A stretch of DNA of 64,000 nucleotides from Papaver somniferum (GCF_003573695.1 NC_039360.1:65535911-65599910); one strand, 5' to 3'. Shown: positions 11,721 to 23,200, numbered from the stretch's first letter. Notes: generated by a model from the letters alone, not told the origin. Numbers and translations: made by a program.

Positions 11721-12469
11721 TAGGGATGGTCATGGGGCGGGTATGGGGCGGGTATCTTGTATCCCAGTCAATGTCCCGTTCAAAAAAAAATCCACACCCT
11801 CCCCATTACCTGCTTGATCTGGGACGGGGCGGGTATGGGAAATATCCATACGGGGCGAGTTTTTTACCGGTTACCCATAACATTAAGCTCAAATATGATG
11901 AGTTAATTTAATAATCAATACCTAAGTTCAACCAATAATAATAATAATAATTTAAAATTTCAAACTCATAAATTCATCGTAAAACAAGCAAAGAAAAACA
12001 AATTGGTCTATAAACGAGCATCACTCATTTTAGTTCTTAATTATTTCTTATCAAGTATCTTTCTTATAATATAATATAATTTCTTAGTTTAAATATAATA
12101 TAATATAAATAATTAATGATATCTTATATTTTTACCTTTTTTTTTATAATATAATATAATATAATTTCTTAGTTTAAATATAATATAAATAATTAATGAT
12201 ATCTTATACTTTTATCTTTTCTTTTATAATATAATATCTTAGTTTAAATATAATATAAATAATTAATAAAAATATAAAATCCTAAAACGGGAACGTACGG
12301 GACGGGTATGGGGCGGGGACCTAGAATCCCATCCCCGCCCCATCCCGCCTTCACTAATTTCGGGTATTACCCATACGCAACCCCAATCCCGTTTGTACGG
12401 ATAAAATCCTACCCAATAGGAACGGGTATCCACGGGGATGGGTTTGGGTGGGGCAAATGACCATCCCTA
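11721..12469. mobile_element. hAT-like MITE, 749 bp
   Basis: Perfect 13-bp terminal inverted repeats: TAGGGATGGTCAT at the left end and its complement ATGACCATCCCTA at the right end. The flanks are GTATAAGT (11713-11720) and GTATAAGC (12470-12477), an 8-bp target duplication with one mismatch, as made by hAT transposases. Both ends continue into G-rich GGGGCGGGTATGG-like sequence, mirrored as C-rich sequence at the right end. The middle (12060-12290) is AT-rich with three imperfect copies of a unit containing TTTCTTAGTTTAAATATAAT. No transposase is encoded, so it is non-autonomous. The short frame at 11681-11911 crosses the left end and is not a gene. Confidence 0.85.
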
Positions 12470-12635
12470 GTATAAGCACCTAATTTAAAAGCATTTTTTC
12501 AGAAATTTGCATAGTCTCGCCCAACGCGGGGAATGCATCTTTATCTGCTAGCCCTAAAATTAAACCCAATGACCTATGTTGACACATTTGGTTTCACAGC
12601 ATTACAATTGTCTTTAAACAATAATTAATAATATT

Positions 12636-12665
12636 AGTACTTTTTTTTTTGTTGTTGTTGTTGTG
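12636..12665. repeat. Poly-T / (GTT)n microsatellite
   Basis: A T run followed by TTGTTGTTGTTGTTGTG. Simple repeat, no gene nearby. Confidence 0.8.
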
Positions 12666-12819
12666 ATAATATTTATATTACTTTTCAGACTATCTATATG
12701 CGAGCGAGGATTTATAAGAAATTTTATATGGAGAGTATCTTACAAGATTTGATCCAATTTTTCCATAGAGTTTAAATGATAATGAATTTAAAGCTAATAT
12801 TTCACACTCCGTATTTTTA

Positions 12820-13390
12820 GCATGGCGCATGCTCAAAGATGCGCCATGGCTTAAGATGAAGTTTTATCTCAAGTTTTCATTGCGTAAGAGGTACATTGGC
12901 ATAATGCCAATATTACGCCAGTTATCGATCATTGTGATGGCATATTGGCCAATATCGCATCAAAATGACGCATTATGTTGGGAATATTGGCCTAGGGCCA
13001 ATATTGCACCATTGATGGTGTACTACATGATTTATATTGGCCAAGAACCAATGGTGCATCATCATGATCCATTAGGTCAGTTCAGAGGATGTCCTTGAGC
13101 AAAGTAATGCTAACATAGCACATCACGCAGGTTATTGGCATATGGCCAATATCGCATCACAATGATGCATCAGACCAGAGCAGGTTGGCTGAGTCAATGT
13201 ACAACCATCATGGTTGTAAATATTGGAATCGGTCTAAGGCCGATATCGCAACTCAATAGTGCATCAGGCCAGAGCATGTTGGCCAAGGCAATGTACAACA
13301 ATCATGGCTGAACATTTGAGGTGGCCTATGGGCCAAAGTTGGAAATACAACCATCATGGTGCTTCACAACAACAATGACAACGACCATGA
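12820..13390. repeat. Imperfect tandem repeats rich in TTGGCCAA-like palindromes
   Basis: The words ATTGGCC, GGCCAATAT, ATCGCATCA and ATGCATCAG recur many times. A longer unit starting CATCAGACCAGAGCAGGTTGG (first part) near 13168 reappears as CATCAGGCCAGAGCATGTTGG near 13271, so the period is about 103 bp. At 12823-12850 there is an inverted repeat around ATGGCGCAT / GATGCGCCAT. The open frame at 12829-13098 runs through these repeats and is judged incidental. Confidence 0.6.
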
Positions 13391-13446
13391 ATAGTGAAGC
13401 AACCACCTCAAAAATGTGACTTGGTGAATGTCAAACTAGTCCCCCC

Positions 13447-16050
13447 GGCTCTCTCTCCTCTCTCCAAACTTTTTTCTCCTTTCTGATTATGGAGTAATTT
13501 TCTTAGGATAAGCTTGGGGGCTTATCAGGATCATGAGTTAGGGGATGGTTTTCGGGATCAACTTTAATAAAGATGATTAATTCATATATTTTGATAACAT
13601 ATTACTGTTTCTTTTTCCTTTTTTATTAGTTTTTTGGGATCCATTTATTTTAATTTTTCTTTCATCTCTGAATATTTGGTTGTTTTTAGATCGTTATTCT
13701 CTCATCTCTCTGTTGAATCAGGTTCTTCCTCCTCCTTAGTATGGATATGTTGTTTCTTATCCTTCTTCCTCCTTTTGCTTTGGATTCTCGGTGATTCAGG
13801 TTCTTCTTCTCCTTTGGATCTGTTGTATCAGTTCTTGTTTCTCCCTTTGCTTTGATTCTTCTGTTGGGTCTGGATTATTTTCATCTTTTCTCATCCTTTT
13901 TCTTCTTTTGGGTCTGAAGTTTTTTCTTCTCCTCGGTCTTGATCTTTGTTTCTTCTACGTTTCTCTCCTTTTCTGGTTAAATGTTCTCTTTTGACTTGAT
14001 CTTTCTTTCTTTAATTAGTATTGGTGTGCTCTTATTTTAAGTCCTGAGGCGAAAAAAAATATTGACTATGCTAAAAGCTTTTGAAGGAAACCCCTTCTCT
14101 CCATGTTCGTTGGATGTTTCTCTAAATTCTAAAATGAATTTCTTATGGTTTTAGATAAGAGTACCAAGATTACTCTTCCCTGTTTCCAGATCTATAAAAA
14201 GTCCGTCTTCATTTCTTCTTTCTCTTTGATTCTCTAATCTTTGTTTTTCCTCTTTAATCAATGAGTTACTGTTTCCTTTCTTGGATCTTCCCGTTTTTGT
14301 GCCGGAGAAATCTGGTAATTTAAAAAGTAATTTAAGTATCAAATCTTTAAAATGACGAGGGTTGAGGTTTTTTTATAAGTTGTTTCCTTCTTCCTCGTCT
14401 TCTCTTATTCTTTAATTAAGAATATCTTCTTTTTCTAATCAATTAGTTTTGTTAAAATTTCCTGGAATTGGGATGGGTTTTTGATTAATCTTGGATAGTC
14501 TTCTTCTGGGACTGTTTCCTTTTAAGGTCTTATGGCTTTGTTATATATTTTTAGTAATGGATCCATCTTTGTTGTCTTGATTTTGAAATTGTTGTTTTGT
14601 TGGTCTGTTGGATCTTCTCTGTTCTCCTTCATAGGCTTTTTGGATTTCATCTCAATCATTTTCTTTTCTCTTGATCCGTCGGATTTTTTCATTTAGTTCT
14701 CTATGTTGGTGGGTTTTTTACTTTGATTTTCTTTGCAAATATTTTGGGTTTTTCTGTTTATTTTATTTCGATTTAATCATATATATAAAAGAAAGAATCC
14801 CGTTAAAAGACCCAACTCCCCTGATCCTATAACAACCCCCAGGAAAGTCCTACTTCAATACCTTCTTTTCTTAAATTGCTTCTATCATTTTCCTTCATTT
14901 TAGCTTGCTTTAATCCTCTTTTATAGTTGGTGCTGTAAGGTTTGGAATTTTTTTGAGTTGGGTGTTTGATTTCGAGCTCATCTTCGGTCTGCAAAAGCAA
15001 GAGACAGGTCTTTTCCTCAATTGGTGTTGGTTGGCTACACAGGGGCCCTTTCCTCCCTTTTTTATCTAGATTGTTACGGGTTTTATTTTCTGTAATATTG
15101 ATGACAACATTTCAAGTCCACTAGCTAGGATTTTCTATGAACCTTAGGACCAAAGTAATTTCTAGTGACGTGATCTCTAAAATGCTAGATAGATTAGTTT
15201 GCGTTTCTGCTTAAGTTGTGTTGTCCGTAATTCTCCGCTCCTTGTCATCTGTTCTATTATATCAATCTTTATTTTCTGCTTTTTCCTGTTGGTGCTAGTT
15301 ACATTTATTAGTTAATTTGTGTGTCTTATTTCCCAATTGGTATGTATTGTTTATATGTAAGGTTAGTCTGCTTTTTAACCTGTTTTTGTGTTTCTTGTTG
15401 GAATAGGAAAATGACTGCTCCTGTGAAACAAGATGATGCTGAAATCAATACTGGCTATGTTCTAAGTGGCTGCATTTTTCCGAAGATGCAACTCTCATCA
15501 ACAAAATCTTCGATTGTGGAAAAGGCTATACCGTCATCCTCAATCATTAAGAAGAGATCTCTTTCCTGTACAGGCTGTCGTGACACTTTTATCAGACTTG
15601 TTCGTGATAGAAGGGCTCAGGAAAACATTTTGATAGTGTTATCGCGAGCAAATAAGTTCAACCTTCACATCTCGTCTATGAAACCATACATACTGCCAGT
15701 ATTAGAAGACTACTCATTGGGTACCGATGGAGAACGAATGCTTCCTAGGTTAATGAAGAACTACAAATATTTTGGTTATCTGTGCAATTTTAGTTTTAGA
15801 ATCTTTTTTAGGACTCATCGCGTTGTGCTCTTTTCCTTGGTCAGGGTTTTATCCCTTTGTTTTTGGGTTTTCCTTGTCAAGGTTTTTAACGAGGCAACAT
15901 ATGCGTGTCCAACACCCTCGGTGGTTCTATCATTTATTTTTCTTGTAATATCTTTAATTTGTTAGCTATCGTAGATATCCCAACTTATATTGTAATGTCG
16001 ACTCACTTTGAGTCTTAGTTTTTAATGAAATACATAATTCACAAAAAAAA
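13447..16050 (+). mobile_element. Poly(A)-tailed retroposon with target-site duplication (LINE-like, probably internally deleted)
   Basis: The target ACTAGTCCCCC occurs before the element (13435-13446) and after its terminal A run (16051-16061), giving a duplication of at least 11 bp, or 13 if two preceding A bases are counted. The right end is a poly(A) after TTTTTAATGAAATACATAATTC. The 5' two thirds is pyrimidine-rich with imperfect repeats of GATTCAGGTTCTTCTTCT. The 3' portion (15810-16040) has a GGGTTTTATCCC ... GGTTTTTAACGAGGC layout which, from memory, also closes plant L1-type elements. No endonuclease or RT is present at this length, so it must have moved using another element's machinery. 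A processed transcript is the alternative. Confidence 0.6.
15321..15965 (+). CDS. Open frame inside the retroposon, function unknown
   Basis: A 214-codon frame in the 3' part of the retroposon. The first 30 residues are hydrophobic (YCLYVRLVCFLTCFCVSCW); an internal Met at about residue 31 (MTAPVKQDD) is the likelier start, as it begins a hydrophilic part (residues 31-150) with SCTGCRDTF and VRDRRAQENILIVLSR. The last 60 residues run into the element's T-rich 3' region and are probably not protein. I do not recognise the family. It could be a small ORF1-like product or the tail of a deleted ORF. Confidence that it is translated is low. Confidence 0.25.
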   Translation: MSYFPIGMYCLYVRLVCFLTCFCVSCWNRKMTAPVKQDDAEINTGYVLSGCIFPKMQLSSTKSSIVEKAIPSSSIIKKRSLSCTGCRDTFIRLVRDRRAQENILIVLSRANKFNLHISSMKPYILPVLEDYSLGTDGERMLPRLMKNYKYFGYLCNFSFRIFFRTHRVVLFSLVRVLSLCFWVFLVKVFNEATYACPTPSVVLSFIFLVISLIC

Positions 16051-16062
16051 ACTAGTCCCCCG

Positions 16063-16855
16063 GTTTAAGTTGTAAAAATGTCAATAGATATATATATAGG
16101 GAGGAGTAGTTGGTTGAAGATGTATATGCGGACTATGCACAAGTAAGCTTCATAGGTTAGCTGGAAGAGCATAAATGATGCTTAGGCCTCATTTATAGCC
16201 GCGTAGACTTGTCATTGGGGCATATGATGCGAAGGAATCACTATGCTATGCCGCAGACTAAATATGCATCACCATAATTCATTTTGACGGACGACCTATA
16301 CGGACCAGGCCATTGTTTCTTGGCCACGACCTTGCAATACAAGTTAGCTTCAGTTGTCGTTCCTTCGAGGATGCACTACGGTCGTTGCTTGATCCTTTTA
16401 GAGTAGGGAAGGATACGTAGCTAGACACAATGAGTTGCAGCATTGCCGGTCCAGCACGTTGTCGCTCATGTTATCAAATTGCGAGATGATTGTGGTATAT
16501 TGGATCCTCATATCATTTGGCTCGTTCCTTTTATTAAACTCTAGTTTCAAAAGAAAAACGTATCACCAAAGTATTGGATTCAAATTCATTGTCGTTTAAA
16601 CTCTGAAGAAAAATTGAATCAAATCTTATAAGATAGTGTATAAGATTGTTCATGGATACTACCTCATTATATATACCGGATGTGATTGTAAAACAACTGA
16701 TATCGGTACAAACACCGTGTGTCACAAGCAATTCTTTAATTTCCATTTATTTTCTTTTTGTTAACTAATGTCCGGCTTGACTCCAATATACAACAACTTG
16801 CCTTGCGTGCCCACAAAAGAACGATGAGTATTTAATTTTAGGATTCCTATTTATC
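16063..16855. other. No gene seen
   Basis: Moderately AT-rich, no repeat structure recognised. A minus-strand frame at 16534-16746 has no protein-like features. Confidence 0.5.
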
Positions 16856-16861
16856 TTTTCT

Positions 16862-17245
16862 TTTTTTCTTTTTTTTGAACGAAAAGATGATTATATAAAC
16901 TTAAAAAATGTAACACAACAGGTTATAATTTATTATATTACATGAAATAGAAGAATTTTGGACTCTTTATCAAAACCTTACAAAAACAAGCTAACAACCA
17001 CTGACCCTCATCTCCTAACAAAAAGAGCTAAAAACTATGGTAATCAAAGAAGAGTGATGAACAGAAAGAGCTAAAAACTGAGAATTTAGATCCTAACTCA
17101 TGATCAAAACCTTACAAAAAATCTAACAACCACAAGCCCTCGATCCTACCTCATATATGTTAGGAACGGCTAAAGTAATCAAAAAAAGAGTGATGACTGG
17201 AAAAAACTAAAAATTTAGAATTCAGGCTCTGACCCCTCCAATGTT
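16862..17245 (-). mobile_element. LINE 3' end with internal tandem duplication
   Basis: On the minus strand the left end reads ATAATCATCTTTTCGTTC followed by an A-rich run interrupted by G, a layout I recall for the 3' end of plant L1-type LINEs. To its right, about 130 bp is present twice in tandem (the phrase CAAAACCTTACAAAAA occurs near 16973 and 17104, followed by CTAACAACCAC and GAGTGATGA in each copy). No coding part remains. Assignment rests on the tail and is moderate. Confidence 0.4.
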
Positions 17246-17925
17246 AAGGCATATCATTCATATTACAGATAATATCTAAATTACAATACTGGACCATGTT
17301 ACTTTTTTTCTTTTTCTTTTTAGAGGTTAATGCAGTGATTTGTTAGTAACCCCTAGATACTGCTTAACTCAGGTTACACAAAATAAGTTTTCTGAATTCA
17401 AAAGCCTAAAAGATAAGTTGATATAAATGTTCATGGGAATTCACATATTTTAAGGATCTAAACGACGTGTGACTATTTTTAATAATGCAAACTGGTGTTA
17501 TTTTGAAAATTTATTCGAATTAACCAGCGGACAGTTGCACAAAGTTTATCATGCTTGATATTAAATAAGATTTTTGTTTCTCCGAAAACCACAAAGTGAA
17601 CCAAGCATGTCATGGGAATTTAAACGGTTATTAAAAAAAATACCATGTCGTGTTTCCATGGCATATCATTCCCTTACTTCATGCTTGGTTAGCGGGAAGA
17701 GGTTGTGATTTCTAGGAATATATTTCCTGGAATGTGATTTTACATGGCATACTATTCCCTTACTTCATGTTTGGTTATAACATGATTAGGGATGAGAGAA
17801 AATCTAATTATATTAAAACCTATCGTATTTTGTCTATAATATCCTTAATAAATATGCTAATTTATCTCATCAAAAATATAAAATATTTACTATAAATTAT
17901 ATATAATATATTTACTATAAATTAA
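17246..17925. other. No gene seen; a repeated phrase at 17650-17780
   Basis: The phrase CATGGCATA.CATTCCCTTACTTCATG..TGGTTA occurs twice (about 17658 and 17745), consistent with an imperfect direct repeat of about 90 bp. Nothing else recognised. Confidence 0.35.
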
Positions 17926-17929
17926 AATG

Positions 17930-17989
<60 letters not shown>
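17930..17989. repeat. (TA)n microsatellite
   Basis: About 29 consecutive TA dinucleotides. The minus-strand frame running through it (poly Ile-Tyr) is an artefact of the repeat. Confidence 0.95.
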
Positions 17990-17993
<4 letters not shown>

Positions 17994-18031
17994 TTTTATC
18001 ATTTAAATTAATAAAACGGTGAATCGTACAA

Positions 18032-18575
18032 AATTTTGGTTGGTAGCCGAGCAACAAGCTGAGCCTCAACACCCTTTTGAATATCACCTCCTAATCTATA
18101 AAAAAGAAATTTACCAACACCACTACTGACATCATTACTAGCTAGGAAATTCTTCAATCTATTAAAAAAACACAAAGTATCGTCACCAAGTTCCCCCAAA
18201 GTGGAAAAAGCCAGGACACCCAAACCATAGCCATGCGAAACACATTGATCCAAGTATTTGTTACGTTTACGCAATACAACTTGTGAAATAGCTTGGACGG
18301 GGATAAAAGCACGAGTATCTTCACCTGTGAAGGGTGAGACTCCTGTAACGTCCATACAAATTAACATCTTGACCATTCTCCCAATTAAGAACAAGAATAT
18401 CAGCATGACGCAAGTCTCTATTATCATCAGACAAAAAACCAAGGGAGACTTCTTGACGAGCAGGCACACCACCTTTGTAACAGATGTCAGCAATTACGTC
18501 ACGTACCAGGTCATGCCGAAATTTAAGCCCAACATCTTTGGCACAATGAAGAGCGTGGTCACCAAAAATATCCAT
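18032..18575 (-). pseudogene. Second REL-type copy: zinc knuckle and PD-(D/E)XK-like domain
   Basis: Same domain order as at 10252-10854 but strongly diverged. The frame 18575-18321 begins MDIFGDHALHC and has KFRHDLVRDV and DLRHADILVLNWENG (the usual RPAD is RHAD). A frame change near 18350 leads into the second frame with CMDVTGVSPF, FNRLKNFLASNDVSSGVGKF and the shared end AQLVARLP at about 18035. The zinc-binding first CXXC pair and all RT sequence are missing, so this is a 5'-truncated 3' piece. It may be a different subfamily from the first copy, since the middle part (QAISQVVLRKRNKYLDQC) has little in common beyond conserved positions. Confidence 0.6.
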
Positions 18576-18599
18576 AGGTCTATTATTGACTAACGGTAG

Positions 18600-19000
18600 C
18601 CTTATTAGTAAACCTTGTACATAGATGTTTGTACCATAACGTTTGGACCCTAATATTGACTGACGGTAGCCTTATTAGTAAGAACATTTTCGGCCCATGC
18701 CCGACAATCCGTTTCCATCGGTCCGTATCCGCCAATCCATCTCCATGGTCCAAGAAGAAAGTTCAAGAACATTTCAGATTACTTGATAGACAAGTCTATG
18801 TGACTATATAAATACATGGGTCTAAACCCTAAGGAGGGGAATTATGCTATGTTTTCACTACCATAGAAAGCCATTGTAATTTTTATCAATAAAATATCTC
18901 TCCATAAGGGGATTCATCCATGGATGTAGGCATCACTCGCCAAACCACGTTAAATTTGTGTCTCTTTTGTTCATCTTTAATTCGCTTTGTAACCCTAATT
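18600..19000 (+). mobile_element. Ty1/Copia LTR-like fragment (possible solo LTR)
   Basis: Contains a promoter-like core (GACTATATAAATACATGGG, about 18801), a polyadenylation-type region with ATCAATAAAATATCTCTCC, and the stretch GTAGGCATCACTCGCCAAACCACGTTAAATTTGTGTCTC, of which the GTGGACGTAGG...CCGAACCACGTTAAA form is common at LTR ends of small plant Copia elements (similar sequence at 22283-22330). A 60-70 bp segment ending CGGTAGCCTTATTAGTAA is duplicated at 18590-18680. I could not fix termini or a target duplication. Confidence 0.45.
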
Positions 19001-19433
19001 TCTCATCATTATCACCAATCAATCGTATTTAGTGCTTAAAAATAATTTTAGATACAAACAATAGATATAGTAAAATTGTTAGGAAGAAGTTAAGATAAGT
19101 GAAAACTCTACCTAAAATTAAGAATAACAACACAATATATGTTGAGTAACAGATTTAAGTGTGTAAATTTGGAAAATAACCGAATTTATGGTTGAGATAT
19201 CCGTAAATAATAAATCTGTTTTAAAGAATAACACACTCCAAGCATCAACCACATTACAACACCTCTTAGTGCAATATGATAAAACACAATTATAGTGTTT
19301 TGAGTGCACACAAATAACTAATGAGATATAACTTGATTTTTTTTGAAAATAAGATATATTTCCAAGCAGAAAGTTAATTCCTTGATTCAGACCCATTTGG
19401 AATCAACTGTGTAGAAGTTGTTCTGTTGGTGAC

Positions 19434-20115
19434 TTAATCTTCAGAATTAACAGTTTCTGTAACGAATACAAGAGAGTTTTGATTGTTACATAGTTGTTGT
19501 GATTTGACAGAGTCATAAGCAATTGAAGAAAATAAAGACATAGGTATATAATTAAACCAACATGCCGTCAAGTGTTCCTTTCTCCCTTTCTTTGCTAATA
19601 AGTCTGCAACCTTGTTGGCTCGCATGTCGACATGTTTAAAGCCCAAAAAAGAAACTAGTTTAGCTGATTCTGATTTTACTTCTTCCAAAATAGGTATACT
19701 TTGCCATTGAACTGAAATAGATTTCCCCTGCAGATAGTTGATAGTGAGTTGATTGTCTCCCTCTATGACCAGATTATGTAGATTATTCTGATTAGACCAT
19801 CTGGTAGTCTGCAGGAGAGATAGATCTTGTGCTTCTTCTGCTGTTGATGCTATGAAAACTCCCATTGCTTCTCCTTTTCATGTTCCTAACCAATTTCGAA
19901 GCACACAACCAAAACCTGCATCAGTGTATTTTGAAACCCAAGAGGCATCACAGTTTAATTTGAGAATATCTTTTGCAGGAAAGTTCCATGGCTTAAGCAT
20001 CATTGTCTTGATTCTAGGTTGTATTATGTCAATGTTAAGAGTTTTTGGATGCCAATATGCAAAATGCCTTGTGATATCTACAACAAGTTTTTCTGGATTT
20101 GGATATAACTTGATT
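19434..20115 (-). pseudogene. LINE-type RNase H domain remnant
   Basis: On the minus strand, from about 20110, the frame reads KLNCDASW then GFGCVLRNW, the first strand and first catalytic Asp of the RNase H fold found at the C-terminus of plant LINE polyproteins and in related host-like genes. An in-frame TGA follows just before the Met at 19865, and the open part (19865-19434, 143 aa) continues with IEGDNQLTINYLQG (second Asp region) and FKHVDMRANKVADLLAKKG (His-Val plus final Asp). The order and spacing of the motifs are complete, so one stop codon is the main visible damage. No RT lies upstream within the window on this strand, so it is a fragment. RNase H degrades the RNA strand of RNA-DNA hybrids. 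Confidence 0.65.
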
Positions 20116-20180
20116 TGGATTTAAAAGAAAGGAAAAAAGAAGAAGCAAACTACAGATGATTCATCTTATCAAAAGATATA

Positions 20181-20596
20181 TGGTGGGTTTGGATGTATAA
20201 TTTTAAAGGTGGGGTCCATGGGATTTGATGGAATTATGTTTCTTTCGATGCTTTTGGTTGCCAAAATCCCTGGAGTCACGTTTCTCACGGGATTGAGTTT
20301 TCCAGCAAATCCTATATATGGAGTCCGACCCCTCCCCCCTAAGATTTACTGAGAAACTTAATTATCAAGGGATTTATGGGACTACTTTTTTTAGCTTTAA
20401 GTCTCATATATATACAATTTTAATATTGTGAAGGTAATTCCAAACAGTATATGGACTTTAAAATAAGATAACTCTTTGAATTCTAGGAATTTTAAATGAG
20501 TTACCAAACATACAAGGGATCTACAAGAATCCAAGAATTTGAAATCCATGGGATTATAAATCCTCGAAATCGTGAATTCTGCAAACAAACCCACCA
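20181..20596. mobile_element. MITE, 416 bp, TIR TGGTGGGTTTG
   Basis: The left end TGGTGGGTTTGGATGT and the complement of the right end TGGTGGGTTTGTTTGC share a perfect 11-bp inverted repeat. Complementary subterminal words (CCATGGGATTTGATGG near 20217; AAATCCATGGGATTATAA near 20542) support a fold-back element. Flanking bases ATA and GTA might be a degenerate 3-bp duplication of a PIF/Harbinger type, but this is weak and superfamily is left open. No transposase. Confidence 0.6.
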
Positions 20597-20899
20597 GTAG
20601 TATATTACATAACACTTAATCAGAACATGAAATGTACCGCAAGGTGGGTATGCGAATTGATCTCAAGAAATCTTGGGACACAATCGATTGGCAGGGTGTG
20701 CTTTTTGTTTTATAAAAGATGGTGTTTCCTGATATATTTATTGATTGAATTTATCAGTGTATTACAGTTGACAAGGTTGTCTCCCTCCTCTTTATCTTTT
20801 TATCCTAGTTAGGGAAATCTTTGACCCTACTTTGATTTATAACAGGGTCCAGATCAGGAAATATGGATTCCATCCAAGATGTAGGTTAATTAGCCTTAC

Positions 20900-23200
20900 T
20901 TATCTATGTTTTGATGATGATGTTTTATTTTTCTTACAGGTGATGTGCCAGCTACTACTATTCTTAAGTTTGTGCTATGTAATGGTTTAGTAAATACTAT
21001 GGGTTCCAAATGAATAACCAAAAAGCAACTATATTTCATCTTTGTTGTTGATGAAGATACTTTGATTCAAATTGTTCAGGTGTTGGATTGTCGTATTGGA
21101 GAGCTGCATCTTAGACACTTGGGAGTTCCCTTTCTTTCTACTAGATTATCTTATAGAGATTGCACCCCTTAATTTAGAAAAAAACCTCTTGAATCCACTC
21201 TTGGAACTCAATATTTTATTTATTTATTTTCCATCTGCAGTTTTTTTCTTCCATAGATTCGTTATGGCTAACGGTTTGTTTTCTTGTGTTGTTTACCAAA
21301 AAGAGTTATTAAAGAGCTAAATGCTAAATTTAAGATATTTCTTTGGAAGGGTCTAGATATTAGTTTTATCAACTGGGATAATTATCCCATTTTTATTTCA
21401 AAATAAGTTTAAATATTAAGTATTTGGAATTTTATGATACTGTTGCTAGTTTACACTATATTTAGGATGTGGATTTTGGGAATAAAACCATCACTTCAAA
21501 CTTGATTTATTATGAATCATGACTCTGGTGTTTGAGAGTGCCGTAAGGCTCTTCTTGATGTTGGAGAATGAGTCTTGAGCCTAGAGACGTGGCTAAATAT
21601 TTGGGAATCGTTCTTGATATGGTTCTTCTACAAACTTTCTTTATGAAAGGAGACACCTAAGTGAAGTTGGTGGAGTTTTTACTCAGATTTTATTGATGTT
21701 ATTGGATTTTTTGAAAATTCTGTTGTTGTTGATTATATATATAATGGTAAATTGGGATTTCTATGATGATGAATGATTTTTCTATGAAATCCGTTTCTCA
21801 GATTTTTATTGTTGATTTGGATGGTTACTAAAGGGATTTGCTTATATGGACTTCTAGCACTGCTGGTAAATTTTTGATGAAATTTACTTATTGTGCCATA
21901 TATCCACTCACCATTTTAATATCCCTTGGTTTTCTTTAATCTGGTTGAGTAATTATATTCTTATGCAGTTTTCTATTTCTTTGTTGGTTGTGGAAGAAAA
22001 CGTTAAAGACCAGAATTAGATTGCTTAGATGGGGGTAATACAAGATGTATTGGAATATATACATGTGGCACGTATAAGACGAGATAATGACCGTGTACGC
22101 ACGTAAATATTAAGTCAAATATCTAGAAAATATGTGTAATCTTTTAGTTTCCTAATATGCATATTCTTATATTATTAGGAATATATTTTCATCTTCTCAA
22201 CTCTATAAATAGAGTTCAAATGTAATTGTGATCTCATCTCAGAATTTCTGATGATCAATATCATTCACCCTTATGGGTTTCTCTGTGGACGTAGGTCGAG
22301 ATGACCGAACCATGTAATATTTTGTCTCATCTTTCATTTTGGTATGTAGATTATTTATTTGATTTATTTCTTTATCATTGATTATTTTTATATTATTTGT
22401 TCAATTAATGATATCCATGTTTTTTTTTGATTTACATATCAAAATATAACAAGATGCTACTTATGTGTTATGTAGTGAGGAGGTTGAATCCGGGGATTAT
22501 CTTTCTCATGGTCGTAGTTACTCTACAATTATTTGGAAAAGTCATCTGTTGAAGTGAGATTACACTAGAGAAACCTTATAGGGATGAAGAAATGACTTGG
22601 GTTGTAATAATTTTTAAAGGTTTTTCTCGCATCTATGTTATTGAAAAGATGGTTTTTAATGGGTTTATTTTCCAAATATGGAGAGAGATGAATGAAATAA
22701 TCTTCAGAGTCAGTTCAACTCTTCTGATCAACTTAGTCTCCTTGTTGTTTAAGATGTCGGGTTGAAATTGGTTGTTGATGTTCAAAAAGAGGAGATTAGT
22801 CATACTTCCACATGGTTCATGAGTAGATGGAGGGTGAATCACAACTTTGTGGCTTCTGAAGTGTTCATTGCACGTGGCTTGCTCATAATAATAAGGAGGT
22901 TATGATAGATATTTATGGTTCTTTAAAAGATGAATTTGGAGGCTTTGGTGTTATCATCAGGGATTCTAAAGGTGATGTGATTGATGTTGTTCATGTGGGA
23001 GGTCGTTCGTTCTATCTCTTTTTTAGCTCATGAGATGCAAGGAATGAAGTCGGGGTATGCAGATGGCTGGCTATTCGTAAAGGCTTAGTCAGAATTAATA
23101 TCGCTATGAAATCAATGGTTGTGTTCAACCTTCTCATTAATCCTAATATTGAACCACGATACAATATTATCAAGATTTGAGGAATAATTAATTAAAAAGT
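20900..23200 (+). pseudogene. Heavily decayed LINE: RT C-terminal part and RNase H, split by a solo LTR
   Basis: Scattered matches in shifting frames. Around 21080-21170 there is GELHLRHLGVPFLSTRLSYRDC (first part, equal to the YLGVPL...LS..DC motif after the LINE RT palm), followed by a T-rich decayed stretch. Around 22900-23110 there is FGGFGVIIRDSKGDVID, typical of the LINE RNase H start, then an in-frame stop and RKGLVRINIAMKSM. Many stops and frameshifts show great age. The Copia solo LTR at 22048-22451 interrupts it. Confidence 0.5.
22048..22451 (+). mobile_element. Ty1/Copia solo LTR, 404 bp, TSD AGATG
   Basis: Flanked by AGATG at 22043-22047 and 22452-22456. The left end TATTGGAATATATAC is one base from the common TGTTGGAATAT start; the right end is ATATAACA. 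Inside are a TATA-box-like CTCTATAAATAGAG at about 22200 and the phrase GTGGACGTAGGTCGAGATGACCGAACCATGTAATATTTTG (split by changes), the usual 3' part of such LTRs. No internal sequence remains, so it arose by LTR-LTR recombination. Confidence 0.75.

Noticed and set aside
12829..13098. 89-codon forward ORF
   Set aside because: Entirely within palindromic repeats, with no start context or domain.
17890..18087. 65-codon ORF with poly(Ile-Tyr)
   Set aside because: Translation of the (TA)n microsatellite.
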